Assembly (NCBI GenBank): GCA_000961765.1
Contig: LADT01000055.1
Location: 38,895 to 102,894 of the forward strand
Length of the DNA: 64,000 nt
Direction of reading: 5' to 3'
From: Clostridiaceae bacterium BRH_c20a
GTDB lineage: Bacteria; Bacillota; Peptococcia; Peptococcales; BICA1-8
Shown here: positions 52,801 to 61,313 of the stretch, in pieces
How the letters are laid out: each line of letters starts with the position of its first letter
Position numbering within the stretch: the stretch's first letter is position 1
Notes under the pieces: model-generated
What the model was told of the DNA's origin: nothing
Seen by the model: only the letters and a program-made list of their open reading frames with translations
The model's database searches: none
Program-made: the position numbers and the translations under genes

Positions 52801-55800
52801 GTGCATGAATTGTCTATAATGCTCTACTGGAATCCAAGGTGATCCAATACGAAAGTCAATGTCTCCTGGTAATAACCTTGCTGGCTGAACTGCCTCAAGA
52901 GCATCAATATTCCGTATAAATAGTTCTGGGGACTCTTCTGCCTTTATTTTGGCATAGAGCCATTTATCCCTCACTTGGCCACTCAAATACTCTTCATTCA
53001 GTTCCCACCCTTCGTGGTAATTGCCATAGAACTTTTGTGGATTTAAGTAAATCCGGTCGTCCAATTCTTCAATAAGTTCATCCTCAGTTTTCCCTGTGAG
53101 TTTTGCCATGTATGGCAGATCAATTTTCATTTTCACATTAAGACTGATTTCTAATGCATCTTTTGCAGTCTCAGCATACTCTGGCATCCTGTAAGATTTT
53201 ATCGTTGCTTTATGAAAAATCGGTGCCTTGACCCATGATTTTTTATCCTCGCTTTGATCTTCAATAGATCTAAGAAGTGGAAACTGATCATCATCCGTAA
53301 AAACAGCAATATTGGACTTCTCATTAATAAACCCGCATTGATCAACAAATCTGTCATACACAGTGTTCAGTTTCTTTTGTACCCTTTCAAGTTCTTCCGG
53401 AGCATACTCTTTTGTCTGAACCACGATAACGTTCAAAAGTGCAGTTTTAACATCACAGAGTCCTTTTATTCTTTCTGCTCTCTTACCTGTGTACTCCTGA
53501 AGTAACAGCTTATTGTGTTCACAATAATAAATACTGTCATCCTTAACGACATAGGTATAATTCTTTGTTCCTAGAGGAGCATCCATCGAACTTTGTTCAT
53601 TACTTGTTTCTTCTTCAGCAACTTCAATAGCTTTATCTGGTTCAGCTGTAAATCTAGCGTTAAGCCTTTGAAGGGCATCATCTAGTTCTTTATATAAATC
53701 TTGACCTTTAGGTGCTATACAAGCTGTCCCATCTTCATTTCCATACATATTCCTGCTGTACTGCATTTCACCAAGCACCATTTCTGGATTTTCTATAAAA
53801 TACTGATTCAGATTAATGTAGTCTGACTTTCTTGTATTCGTGAAAGCCCAGTCGGGAAGTGAGTATTTATCGACTACTCTTAGATAATTGAGCTTTTGAA
53901 AAAACAAGATGTCTGCAGTAACTTCTGTTCCTGCTAGTGCTTTAAACGCTGTATTAGGCAAACGAATTGCCCCAATTAAATCCGCCCTCCCAGCAATGTA
54001 CTCTCTAACTGTTGTGTCTCTTTTATCCAGTGTTCCTTTACTACTTATGAAGGCCATTATTCCACCTGGTTTTAAAAGATCCAAAGACTTAGCTATAAAA
54101 TAATCATGTATGAGAAAATCATTTTCTGCATATCGTTTGTCATAAAGCTTTACATTATTAAATGGAATATTACCAATAACCACATCAAATGAATTGTCCT
54201 CATAAGTTGTAGTTTCGAATCCTTGAACCAAAACATTTGCATCTTGATAGAGCTGCTTGGCAATTCTTCCTGTAATACTATCCAGCTCTACTCCATGAAG
54301 CTGAGTTCCTTCCATCGCTTTAGGAAAGACAGAGAAGAAATTACCTGTACCCATAGCAGGATCAAGTATCTTTCGGTCTCTTCCGCCGACAAACCCAAAT
54401 CGATCAAGAGCTAGGTAAATTCCTTTGATTAACTCTGGTTCTGTGTAATATGCAGTAATGGTTGAGTTCCTTGCTGCTTCATATTCTTTGTCATCAAGGA
54501 GCACTCTAAGCTCCGTATATTCATTTTCCCAACCAGTGGATGTATCTGAGAAGGCGTTTGCTAATCCACCCCAACCAACATATCTAGCAAGTATAATTTG
54601 CTCCTCACTTGTTGCCAACCGCATTTCGCTTTCTATTTTTTTCAATAGCTTAATGGCTTCTACATTGTTCCTATATTTTGTTTTTGCGCCATTAGGATAG
54701 AGATTGTAATCTTGAGAATATCGAAAACTCAGCTTATTTGGAATTTCTTTTTCAGCTTTCGCTTTTTTATTATTGTTGTCAGGTGCCTTGATAACTTCAG
54801 CCTTTTGCCTTTGGCTGAGCTCTGATTTTTGAAGTGAACTTGAAATCTGACCATCCTCTAGACCAGCAATGTCATGTTCTAATTCTCTTTTTAAATCCTC
54901 AAGATCATCCCAATGTTCAGTTTGTTCTTCAGAAAAAATAGCCCCTGCTTCCCATTTCGCTTGAATACCCTCAATTTCATTATTAACTGCTTCTAGCTCA
55001 TTTTTATAGGACTGATATTCTGAATTTTGAGGTGTCTTCTCTTGCGGTGACACCTGGTATTTACCTTCATCTATAAGCCTCCTAATACCAATGGCAGCTT
55101 CGAACCAAGTAATCTGTGTTTTTTGCTTCTCACTGTTTTCATTAATCCAGTCAAACTCGATTCCCTTACTATCGTGACTTTCAAAGCCGATACCATTTTT
55201 GTTAACGCTTCGCCCTCCAATGCCATACTCATCCTTTAAGACTCCAGAAAAAGCCGAACTGGTTGGGTCTGTCAATGCAAATTCATATATTCTGTTCCTG
55301 CCGTTTTGAACACCACTGCCTAACAGAAGAATTTGTTCAATCAATTCTTCCTCTCTACTTTTTGACTCCATATTAAAGAGAGTCATCTGCCCATTAGATT
55401 TTTCAGTTTCTCCTGCATCGTCTACTTCTAATTCACTGATTAATTCCGTAATATCAATCAGTGGTGTGTTAAATTTGCTGGAGTATTTTTCGATATCTTT
55501 ATCGGTTAATGATTGATATTCACCGGTTTCATAATTAACTCTTGTAAGTAGAAAAGTTCCAAAGATAGGCTGTCCGTTTGATATGCGATTGATAGGAGTT
55601 GTTGCAAAATCAACATCATCAGCACAAACCGCATCGATTCCATAATCAACTTCCAAAGTTGTGAAAGTCCCACCAACTTGTCGTTGTAGCTCTTCATAAC
55701 CGTATGGAATGGTTTTAATGTATGGAGTTTTTCCCTGTTCAACAATTAGAACCAAGATACCAGTCTTATCAACCTCGTTTTCTGGCATAAAAAATGAGCC

Positions 55801-56961
55801 ATCTGTAAATGACTCATCATTGTTTGCTAATACTTGGATTACCTCTTCTTCTATCTCAACTTGTATATTACCTCGTTCAAAACGATTTCCTCCGCCACTA
55901 ACTTCAAGCTGTTTAGGTGTCTTGTCTTCTCCATAATGTCCTCTGTCATTGGTATGGGTTCCGTCTTCATCATCTCCTGAGTTATGTGCTCGATTTTCTC
56001 TACTGCTTCCGCCTGGACTCTGTGCATGATCTCCATCAGCGTGCCATCCATTTTTAAAATCATAAATCGCTGCGGATTTTGATCTTTCAGGAATTCCATT
56101 GCCATCCTGCCGTACTTGCCCAGCGGTCTGTCGTCCTCGCTGTTGTTCGATATCTGGATACAGGGAATCTTCAAGCCGTCTATCTCCTGATAACTCATCT
56201 CTATCTTGCTCATTTTCAATTCTCCTCTCTTTATCAATGGATTTTATATTTCTTTCAAGCTCAATTAAAATACCTTTTGAGATTTCAGTTACGGTGTAGC
56301 CAAGCTTTGCAATTAAGGTAATGGTATTGAAATCTGCAATAGTGGCCATACCATTTCCTACAACCATTTCTACATCAGTTAAGCCACATCGTTTTGCCAC
56401 AAAGTAAGCTACACTATCGCTGATTAGCTCTTTAATTTGCAACTCCAACCCATCTCTAGGCAAGCTTTCAAATAAATGACCTTCAATGTCCACTTGAATA
56501 TTCTGCATGTAGCTATCGAAGTTCTCAGCTACAGCTTCTTGAGATATTTGAAAAATTATCTCTGTTAAAGTAAAAGCATCAAGACCATGATTATGCCCTA
56601 CTCTACGTTCTAATCGGCTCTTCATGTCTTCATCTAAATCCCAACTAGTCGCAACCACCTCCTTGCCATTCGTTTGAGTGACATCAAACAAATGCTTGAC
56701 GGTCAATTTTGCATATTCATAATCACAAACAGCAATTCCGGTAGCCCCTTTGTTGACGTATCTGCCTACTTTATTCCAAACTACGGTTGGTGCAATCATA
56801 GTAACATTAGGATTCTGAGCATAAACAAGGAGCGCATTATCAAAGCTATGTTTAAAGAGTTTTGAGGCAAATTGAAGATATTCTCTCCATGCACCCTCAC
56901 TTCGAGTAACATGGGGAGCAATCGTTTCATAGATTGTTTTTAATCTCTCATCTTTTCTCAA
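49861..56961 (-). CDS. Giant ArdC-like/DUF3846/methyltransferase/helicase protein
   Basis: A 2366-residue protein. About 5-110 is an ArdC-like (LtrC-type) N-terminal single-strand DNA-binding region (WREYLQFASKLFKHSFDNALL). About 250-370 is a hydrophilic linker rich in Asp, Gly and Arg. About 400-520 looks like DUF3846. An N6-methyltransferase region has LDPAMGTGNFF near 865 and NIPFN near 930, where a normal enzyme has NPPY. A helicase follows with GAGKTAAL near 1558, FVDEAHVYKN near 1722 and RDGRILRQGN near 2056. Such proteins are common on clostridial ICEs and are thought to protect or process entering DNA. The linker overlaps a TnpV-like gene in another frame. Confidence 0.8.
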   Translation of the reverse strand: MRKDERLKTIYETIAPHVTRSEGAWREYLQFASKLFKHSFDNALLVYAQNPNVTMIAPTVVWNKVGRYVNKGATGIAVCDYEYAKLTVKHLFDVTQTNGKEVVATSWDLDEDMKSRLERRVGHNHGLDAFTLTEIIFQISQEAVAENFDSYMQNIQVDIEGHLFESLPRDGLELQIKELISDSVAYFVAKRCGLTDVEMVVGNGMATIADFNTITLIAKLGYTVTEISKGILIELERNIKSIDKERRIENEQDRDELSGDRRLEDSLYPDIEQQRGRQTAGQVRQDGNGIPERSKSAAIYDFKNGWHADGDHAQSPGGSSRENRAHNSGDDEDGTHTNDRGHYGEDKTPKQLEVSGGGNRFERGNIQVEIEEEVIQVLANNDESFTDGSFFMPENEVDKTGILVLIVEQGKTPYIKTIPYGYEELQRQVGGTFTTLEVDYGIDAVCADDVDFATTPINRISNGQPIFGTFLLTRVNYETGEYQSLTDKDIEKYSSKFNTPLIDITELISELEVDDAGETEKSNGQMTLFNMESKSREEELIEQILLLGSGVQNGRNRIYEFALTDPTSSAFSGVLKDEYGIGGRSVNKNGIGFESHDSKGIEFDWINENSEKQKTQITWFEAAIGIRRLIDEGKYQVSPQEKTPQNSEYQSYKNELEAVNNEIEGIQAKWEAGAIFSEEQTEHWDDLEDLKRELEHDIAGLEDGQISSSLQKSELSQRQKAEVIKAPDNNNKKAKAEKEIPNKLSFRYSQDYNLYPNGAKTKYRNNVEAIKLLKKIESEMRLATSEEQIILARYVGWGGLANAFSDTSTGWENEYTELRVLLDDKEYEAARNSTITAYYTEPELIKGIYLALDRFGFVGGRDRKILDPAMGTGNFFSVFPKAMEGTQLHGVELDSITGRIAKQLYQDANVLVQGFETTTYEDNSFDVVIGNIPFNNVKLYDKRYAENDFLIHDYFIAKSLDLLKPGGIMAFISSKGTLDKRDTTVREYIAGRADLIGAIRLPNTAFKALAGTEVTADILFFQKLNYLRVVDKYSLPDWAFTNTRKSDYINLNQYFIENPEMVLGEMQYSRNMYGNEDGTACIAPKGQDLYKELDDALQRLNARFTAEPDKAIEVAEEETSNEQSSMDAPLGTKNYTYVVKDDSIYYCEHNKLLLQEYTGKRAERIKGLCDVKTALLNVIVVQTKEYAPEELERVQKKLNTVYDRFVDQCGFINEKSNIAVFTDDDQFPLLRSIEDQSEDKKSWVKAPIFHKATIKSYRMPEYAETAKDALEISLNVKMKIDLPYMAKLTGKTEDELIEELDDRIYLNPQKFYGNYHEGWELNEEYLSGQVRDKWLYAKIKAEESPELFIRNIDALEAVQPARLLPGDIDFRIGSPWIPVEHYRQFMHDTFGTPYYLREVIDLDYMEFTTQWRVQNKTRDSSSVKVNKTYGSNRVNAYQIFEDCLNLQSTTVRDPVPYVDANGKDQVKYVINANETMIARAKQNQIKETFVGWLFSDKERAEQLLNIYNERFNTIRPREYDGSHLIFPGMSDEVKLRAHQRNFAARVIYAGSGLAGHVVGAGKTAALVASGMYLKNLGAIKKPIYVVPNHLTEQWAKEFYRFFPQCNILVTTKRDFEKSNRNKFVSRIAMGEYDAIIIGHSQFERIPISKERQEKQLNEEINQLSNIIKKLREEKGDNWSIKQMVIFQNNLKSRLTKLAAEDKKDDLLTFEQLGVDYMFVDEAHVYKNCFSYSKMRNVAGIGKSSSQRATDMLLKCQYLQEINSGKGVVFATGTPISNSMSEMYVMQRFLQPQMLQKIGLNYFDSWAATFGEVVSSLEITPEGSGYRMRNRFSKFHNLPELMNMFKLVADIQTSDMLNLPTPEVEGGKAEIVATEATEFQKMLMNSFVERAEKIRNGEVEATIDNMLKLTNEAKLMSIDPRLIIEDAPNDPESKLNTAIKNIHDIWQNGKQKQTTQIIFCDSGTPKPGQFNVYDEIKNCLIMKGVDEAQIAFVHDAKTDEQREALFEKVRMGEVRILLGSTSKLGTGTNVQDKLFAVHHLDCPWRPSDIEQRDGRILRQGNENPKINIFRYVTKGTFDAYLWQIQEQKLKYISQVMTGKSISRSCEDMDETVLSAAEVKAIATSNPLLAEKMEVDNEVARLKLLKANWNNERLILKRNIETHYPNLIEHCKQKIGALEKDIQMKNETLGQGFSMQIDGKNFDERAKAGERLFIFSKIQDLSVNGDSQELGEYRGFKLGLIRTAFDQMEIQIKGSFSYRIELGDSEIGSITRIENCVEKIEHLLLQTNQKLEDTNIQMEEAKKEVEKPFDYEDRLAEFSARQAEINTKLEFKELRQQEEVILDDVAQGQGLEYTSSDGIRNVAIAERY
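55851..56213 (-). CDS. tnpV: TnpV-family protein nested in the giant gene
   Basis: A 120-residue frame inside the giant gene, on the same strand but in another frame. The ATG at 56213 has GAGAGGAG eight bases upstream. LGKYGRMAMEFLKDQNPQR near 34-52 and the end AEEIVLNEVIYKLR match the TnpV family, as does the length of about 120. TnpV proteins come with Tn4451-type and similar clostridial transposons; their role is unclear. The giant protein shows only a low-complexity linker here (its residues about 250-370), which suggests that the TnpV frame is the one under constraint and the linker is a by-product. Confidence 0.65.
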   Translation of the reverse strand: MSKIEMSYQEIDGLKIPCIQISNNSEDDRPLGKYGRMAMEFLKDQNPQRFMILKMDGTLMEIMHRVQAEAVEKIEHITQEMMKTEPIPMTEDIMEKTRHLNSLKLVAEEIVLNEVIYKLR

Positions 56962-57992
56962 GCGGTATTATCCTCCTTTCTAACATGATGGGTTTGAAAA
57001 TATAGCTCCAGTGCTTGTTCAACTATTTTTTCAATTTCACTTACTTTTGTTTCAGGAGAAAAGAATTTTGCGAATACCTTCTGCTTTATTTTAATAGAAG
57101 GTGGGGTACTGGCTTTAGGTTTCTTATTGATTTCTCCTGAAAGAATCTGATAAATGGTCTTTTCATTCAGCTTACTGTTAGCAGAATAACTTCTTAATGT
57201 TTCAGTTTTCTTCATGTCTACCTTGAAGTCATTCTCAGATAGTACTTTGCTTACTTCTTCTTGTTCAGTTTCAATCAAATAGGATAAATCAACTGCACAT
57301 CTAAGTGAAATTTCGTTTAAATCCACTCGTTCTTTCAAACTAGCAAGAAGCTTCTCTACTCTCAAAAGTCGAGCCACTGTATTCTTCGACAAACCATATT
57401 CAATCCCAACTTTATCTCTAGTTTTTAACTTGTGCCCCACTGGGGCACAAGTTTCATCATGCCTCATATATTCAGGGTTTTCAAGGTTTAAAAGTTCTTC
57501 AATGATGTCGTTTCTTTTCCCCTGAGCAAACATTTTCGAGTGACTCATAGCAAGCACAGCAGCTTTTTCCGAGGTCAGCATATCTGTAAAAGATCTTTGA
57601 ATAACATTGGTTTCAATAACATACATCAGTGCTTCTTCATCTGACAATCCATCTTTTACAATACAAGGACCTTCAAGCAGTCCAGCAAGTCTTGCACCAT
57701 TTAAACGATTATGTCCTGCAAGCATTTCATATAAGTAACCCTCTGGATCATCCTCAACAGTTCTAACAATCATAGGAATTAAGATTCCATTGCATCTGAT
57801 ACTTTCAACTAAATCTTCTAGCCGTTCACCCTTGTACAAGTGGAAAGGATGATTCTTAAATGGTCGTATTTTGTCGAAAACTATTGTCTTAATACCCTTT
57901 TCTGAAGTTTGAACAGGTGCCGGAAACATTTCATCAGCCTGTAGCAGTTCATCAAGTGATTTTACTTTTTTAGCTGTTGGCCTAGTTACCAT
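56958..57992 (-). CDS. parB: ParB-family partition protein
   Basis: A 344-residue protein from the ATG at 57992, with AAAGGAG ten bases upstream. The ParB N-terminal domain is near 48-130 (FKNHPFHLYKGERLEDLVESI, AGHNRLNGARLAGL), followed by a helix-turn-helix (about 195-215, DKVGIEYGLSKNTVARLL). A long C-terminal part would dimerise. It overlaps the parA end by 11 bases. It would help keep the element stable as a circular intermediate. Confidence 0.85.
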   Translation of the reverse strand: MVTRPTAKKVKSLDELLQADEMFPAPVQTSEKGIKTIVFDKIRPFKNHPFHLYKGERLEDLVESIRCNGILIPMIVRTVEDDPEGYLYEMLAGHNRLNGARLAGLLEGPCIVKDGLSDEEALMYVIETNVIQRSFTDMLTSEKAAVLAMSHSKMFAQGKRNDIIEELLNLENPEYMRHDETCAPVGHKLKTRDKVGIEYGLSKNTVARLLRVEKLLASLKERVDLNEISLRCAVDLSYLIETEQEEVSKVLSENDFKVDMKKTETLRSYSANSKLNEKTIYQILSGEINKKPKASTPPSIKIKQKVFAKFFSPETKVSEIEKIVEQALELYFQTHHVRKEDNTA

Positions 57993-58764
57993 ATCCAATC
58001 AACTCCTTTGCCACCTCATCATAAGCCAGTCCTGCTTTAGATTTCTTATCAAAATCAACAACACTCATGCCATAGCGATTTGCTTCCCCAACTCTGATAG
58101 ATCTTGGAATTTGAACTTTGAAAATTTTCATGCCATTGCCGTATGCTTCTGTAACTTCCAAGCAAACCTCTTTATGAAGATTTGTCTGCATATCACACAT
58201 GGTCATTAGAATTCCTTCAAACTGAATACCTGGATTGATTCTCTTTCTGATTTTCAGAATGGTTTTAGTCAAATCCGTCAATCCCATCGTCGCATAAAAC
58301 TCTGGGTTAATTGGAATGATGACACTATCTGCTGCAGAAAGTGCATTGATGGTCAATGGACCTAGAGAAGGATTAGTGTCAATAAGTATAAAGTCGTACT
58401 CTTCTCTCAGAGGTTCTAAGATATTCGACAGCAGCTTTTCGCTTCCCATTTCCATTCTTAAATTGGCTTCAACTACAGATAAATGGATACTGCTAGGCAT
58501 GAAATTAATCTTTCCATGAGTATAGATATATTCTGCTCTGTTTGGTAAACCTTCTTCATCCATTGCCTTTGTCATAACGTCTGCGATAGTAGTTTTTAAG
58601 ATCTTATTCTCTTCTGAAAACGATGCAGTCAGATTCGACTGTGGATCGAAATCCACTGCCAAAACACGTTTACCAAGTTCCCCTAGAGAATATGCCATAT
58701 TTCTTACGCTAGTGGTTTTCGCTACACCACCTTTTTGATTTGCTACTGCGATTATTTTGCACAT
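57982..58764 (-). CDS. parA: ParA-family partition ATPase
   Basis: A 260-residue ATPase with the deviant Walker A ANQKGGVAKTTSV near residues 8-20, VDFDPQSNLT near 39-48 and the Walker B IDTNPSLGPLT near 113. Together with ParB it forms a partition module. The ATG is preceded by AAGGAGG. It is the outermost gene of the element at this end; the junction with the host gene follows within 100 bases. Confidence 0.88.
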   Translation of the reverse strand: MCKIIAVANQKGGVAKTTSVRNMAYSLGELGKRVLAVDFDPQSNLTASFSEENKILKTTIADVMTKAMDEEGLPNRAEYIYTHGKINFMPSSIHLSVVEANLRMEMGSEKLLSNILEPLREEYDFILIDTNPSLGPLTINALSAADSVIIPINPEFYATMGLTDLTKTILKIRKRINPGIQFEGILMTMCDMQTNLHKEVCLEVTEAYGNGMKIFKVQIPRSIRVGEANRYGMSVVDFDKKSKAGLAYDEVAKELIGYGN

Positions 58765-58820
58765 TTGTATCAGTACCTCCTTATAATTGCTGGTTTTTCG
58801 CTAATTTGGACATAAAAAAA

Positions 58821-58874
58821 TTGGACTAAATCAGTGAAACCCTTGCGTTTTAAAGGTTTACTAATTTAGTCCAA
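58821..58874. other. Element end with inverted repeats (putative att side)
   Basis: TTGGACTAAAT (58821-58831) and ATTTAGTCCAA (58864-58874) are perfect 11-bp inverted repeats, and a further TTGGAC begins at 58806. They lie exactly where the host helicase frame stops making sense. Arm-type recombinase sites or a terminator are possible. The crossover is probably within 58875-58895, around the host codons IIDD. Confidence 0.55.
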
Positions 58875-60213
58875 GTATAACAGCGTCATCAATAATTATA
58901 TAATCATAAAAATCCGCTGTTATCTTTTCATCAAGCTTCTGTGAATTGAAGGTCTGAACAGAGACAAACAAATGATCAATACTTTCCGGCTTGTTATTGC
59001 CCACAAACAAATCACCAAAATTCATATTTTTCAGGACGCCTCTAAAGCAAGAAATACTTTGCTTCAGTATTTCTTCTCTATGGGCTACAAACAACAGACG
59101 ATTTGGTTTGCCGGGATTCTCTTTATAAAAACGCTTGAAATCAAATGCAGAAATCACGGTTTTTCCAGTACCCGTAGCAGCAACAATTAAATTTTTAAAA
59201 TACCCCCGCACTTTTCGCTCTGCATCCAGCTTATCCAAGATTTCCTGCTGATAGGAATATGGTGTGATATTAAAAGCATAATCTTCCTCTGAGTCTTTTC
59301 CGTAATACTTCTCTGCATTGAGGGCCTGCGCTAACCTGCCTTTTTGGTCGCTAGAATATTCCTCAAACTCGTTGGAATTCCAATAGCTTTCAAATGTAGC
59401 CTCTATTTTTTCTATTGTAGCCGGAAGATCTTTTTTTGTAACCTTAACATTCCATTCAAGACCACTGGAAATTGCAGCATTAGAAAGATTTGACGAGCCA
59501 ACATATGCGGTTGTAAATCCCGAAACTCGATAAAATACATATGTCTTTGCATGAAGCCTTGTACGCTTAGTATCATAGGAAACCTTGATCTGTGTGTTGG
59601 GTAAGGTTACCAGTTCCTCTATAGCTTTTACATCTGTAGCGCCCATATATGAGGTCGTAATAATCCTTAGCTGCCCGCCCCGCAGAGTAAATGCCTTTAA
59701 CTCCTCATATATAAGTCGTACTCCGCTCCATTTGATAAAGGAAACCAACATATCTATTCTATCTGATGATAGGATTTCTTTCTTTAGCTCCGCAAACATA
59801 CTGGGCTCATGAACGGCTCCGGTAAATAACGAGCTTTCCGAAAGTGATGTTTCAGGGCGCACAACCTCGGCTTTTTCGTTTATTCCATAGATGCTGTTTT
59901 TCTTGTCGAGCAAGGCAAGTAGTAGTTCTGCCCTTTCATCTATTGAAAGAGAAGAGAAAGCTGATTCTCCGGTTTCCCCTATAATAGTGCTGATGATTTT
60001 ATTGGCAAGAGAAACCTGCAATTCAACATTTCCGCCGTTATCTAATACATTAGATAACCCCTTTTCAACAACCTCTGCAATGTATTTAGCAAGCACTCTT
60101 GATGCTTCTGCTTTATCAATAGGAGCAGTAGAAATAAGCTTGTCCTCTGCTGAGTCAAGCTCTTTTCGGAGAATTTTGTTTATTACTTGTTCGTACAGTC
60201 CAGGTTTTAGCAT
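58861..60213 (-). pseudogene. PLD-DEAD helicase gene truncated by the element
   Basis: About 450 residues from the ATG at 60213 (AAGGGTG upstream). The N-terminal part is a PLD nuclease-like domain: HAKTYVF near 221 and GSSNLSNAAI. A helicase domain begins with VAATGTGKTVIS near 348. The frame then reads YDYIIIDDAV and stops six codons later, exactly where the DEAD/DEFHH motif II and the rest of the helicase (normally several hundred residues, with DUF3427) should follow. The last codons derive from the inverted-repeat end of the ICE. The host enzyme, typical of defence islands, is therefore broken. Confidence 0.8.
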
Positions 60214-60281
60214 AGTGAACACCCTTAAATTTTTTGCAATTTTATGCATTATCATAATATTCAACTGCTATAGCTTCTCTA

Positions 60282-60310
60282 ACAAAACCGCGGGGATCGT
60301 TCCCGTGGTT
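60282..60310 (-). terminator. Terminator after the unknown host gene
   Basis: On the minus strand AACCACGGG and CCCGCGGTT pair with one mismatch around a short loop and are followed by TTTTGTTAG. It overlaps the stop codon of the gene at 60309-60926 and separates it from the broken helicase gene. Confidence 0.55.
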
Positions 60311-60926
60311 AGTTACACTCGATTGTGGTATTAAATTTTTCTACAAAATCAATTTCTACTGTTTCTCGCATCTTACCTGAATTAACACATCGATGTAGTC
60401 TATCGATATCCCATATTGAAAAAGATACCTCAGCACCTTCTATAGATATGTTCTTAAACGAAATCGGCTTAACTAAACCATTGGTTAATGCAACTATTCT
60501 GACATTTTGGATGCTAGATCTATTTTTATTAAGCGCAGAGGCAAAGCCATATGTATCATTATCCTTTTCGAAAGAAGTATATAAATCATTGATGGCTTTC
60601 CGGTAAAGCTGTATCGCACGTTTAAGACATGCATCAACATCTGTTTTGGAAATACTTTTGGGTTCTTCACTATCAGAGAATAAACTTACGTATATATCTA
60701 CATTCTCATATTCCCCTGACACACTATACCCGTTCATTTGCAATCCATAGCCACGAAAAGGACATATAATCGGATCTTCTACTTCTCCCACTTCTTCTAA
60801 ATACTCTAGCATAATAATAGTGAAAAAGTCTTCAAATTCCATATTATAAGCGTCATTTTCTTTTGCTTGTAAAATCTGTTGATAAAAATTAGCTGCAAAA
60901 TTTTTAAGAGTCTGATTTTTTTCCAT
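60309..60926 (-). CDS. Hypothetical protein next to the broken helicase gene
   Basis: A 205-residue soluble protein from the ATG at 60926; a longer frame to 60944 starts with TTG. It is acidic, with a helical opening (TLKNFAANFYQQILQAKE) and a central beta region (ENVDIYVSLFSD). No known domain is seen. It lies directly upstream of the PLD-helicase gene and probably worked with it as a two-gene defence unit. It may now lack its partner. Confidence 0.6.
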   Translation of the reverse strand: MEKNQTLKNFAANFYQQILQAKENDAYNMEFEDFFTIIMLEYLEEVGEVEDPIICPFRGYGLQMNGYSVSGEYENVDIYVSLFSDSEEPKSISKTDVDACLKRAIQLYRKAINDLYTSFEKDNDTYGFASALNKNRSSIQNVRIVALTNGLVKPISFKNISIEGAEVSFSIWDIDRLHRCVNSGKMRETVEIDFVEKFNTTIECN

Positions 60927-61313
60927 TTGATTACCCCGTTCCAAAAATCTTTAATAGCATGATTTATCGTCTGCTTACATAAGTGACTTATTGCAGTTCC
61001 GGCTTGTAAAAACTATGCTCGTCAGGACATATAAATGAAACGACCCAAGCCCGACCCAGGAATTTCTCACTAAATGGCTATATTTTTCAAGAAAATTGGC
61101 CGTAAATATAGCCAATTCCGTATGGGTCAGCTCACGAGTGATAATTTTTCTTGGCCGCCGCTACCCGTAAATATACAATTGACCCTTCAGCAACTTATGA
61201 TTTCCATAGTTAATTCCGGAAAGCTCCTAAAAGACTTGCTTTTTTTTGCTAAAAGGACAAGTACATAACCCCAGTCCCCCTTCCAATCAGTGACGATTAG
61301 AATAGTTGATCAA
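60927..61313. other. Gene-free 387-base stretch with inverted and direct repeats
   Basis: No convincing gene is seen. TGGCTATATTT (61075-61085) and AAATATAGCCA (61104-61114) are perfect 11-bp inverted repeats. CCGTAAATATA occurs at 61100-61110 and again at 61165-61175. These may be protein-binding sites or remains of a small mobile element. A 64-codon plus-strand frame overlaps them but has no ribosome binding site or recognisable features. Confidence 0.5.

Noticed and set aside
61074..61268. A 64-codon plus-strand frame in the gap before the HNH gene.
   Set aside because: It has no ribosome binding site and overlaps the inverted repeats; the sequence resembles no protein I know.
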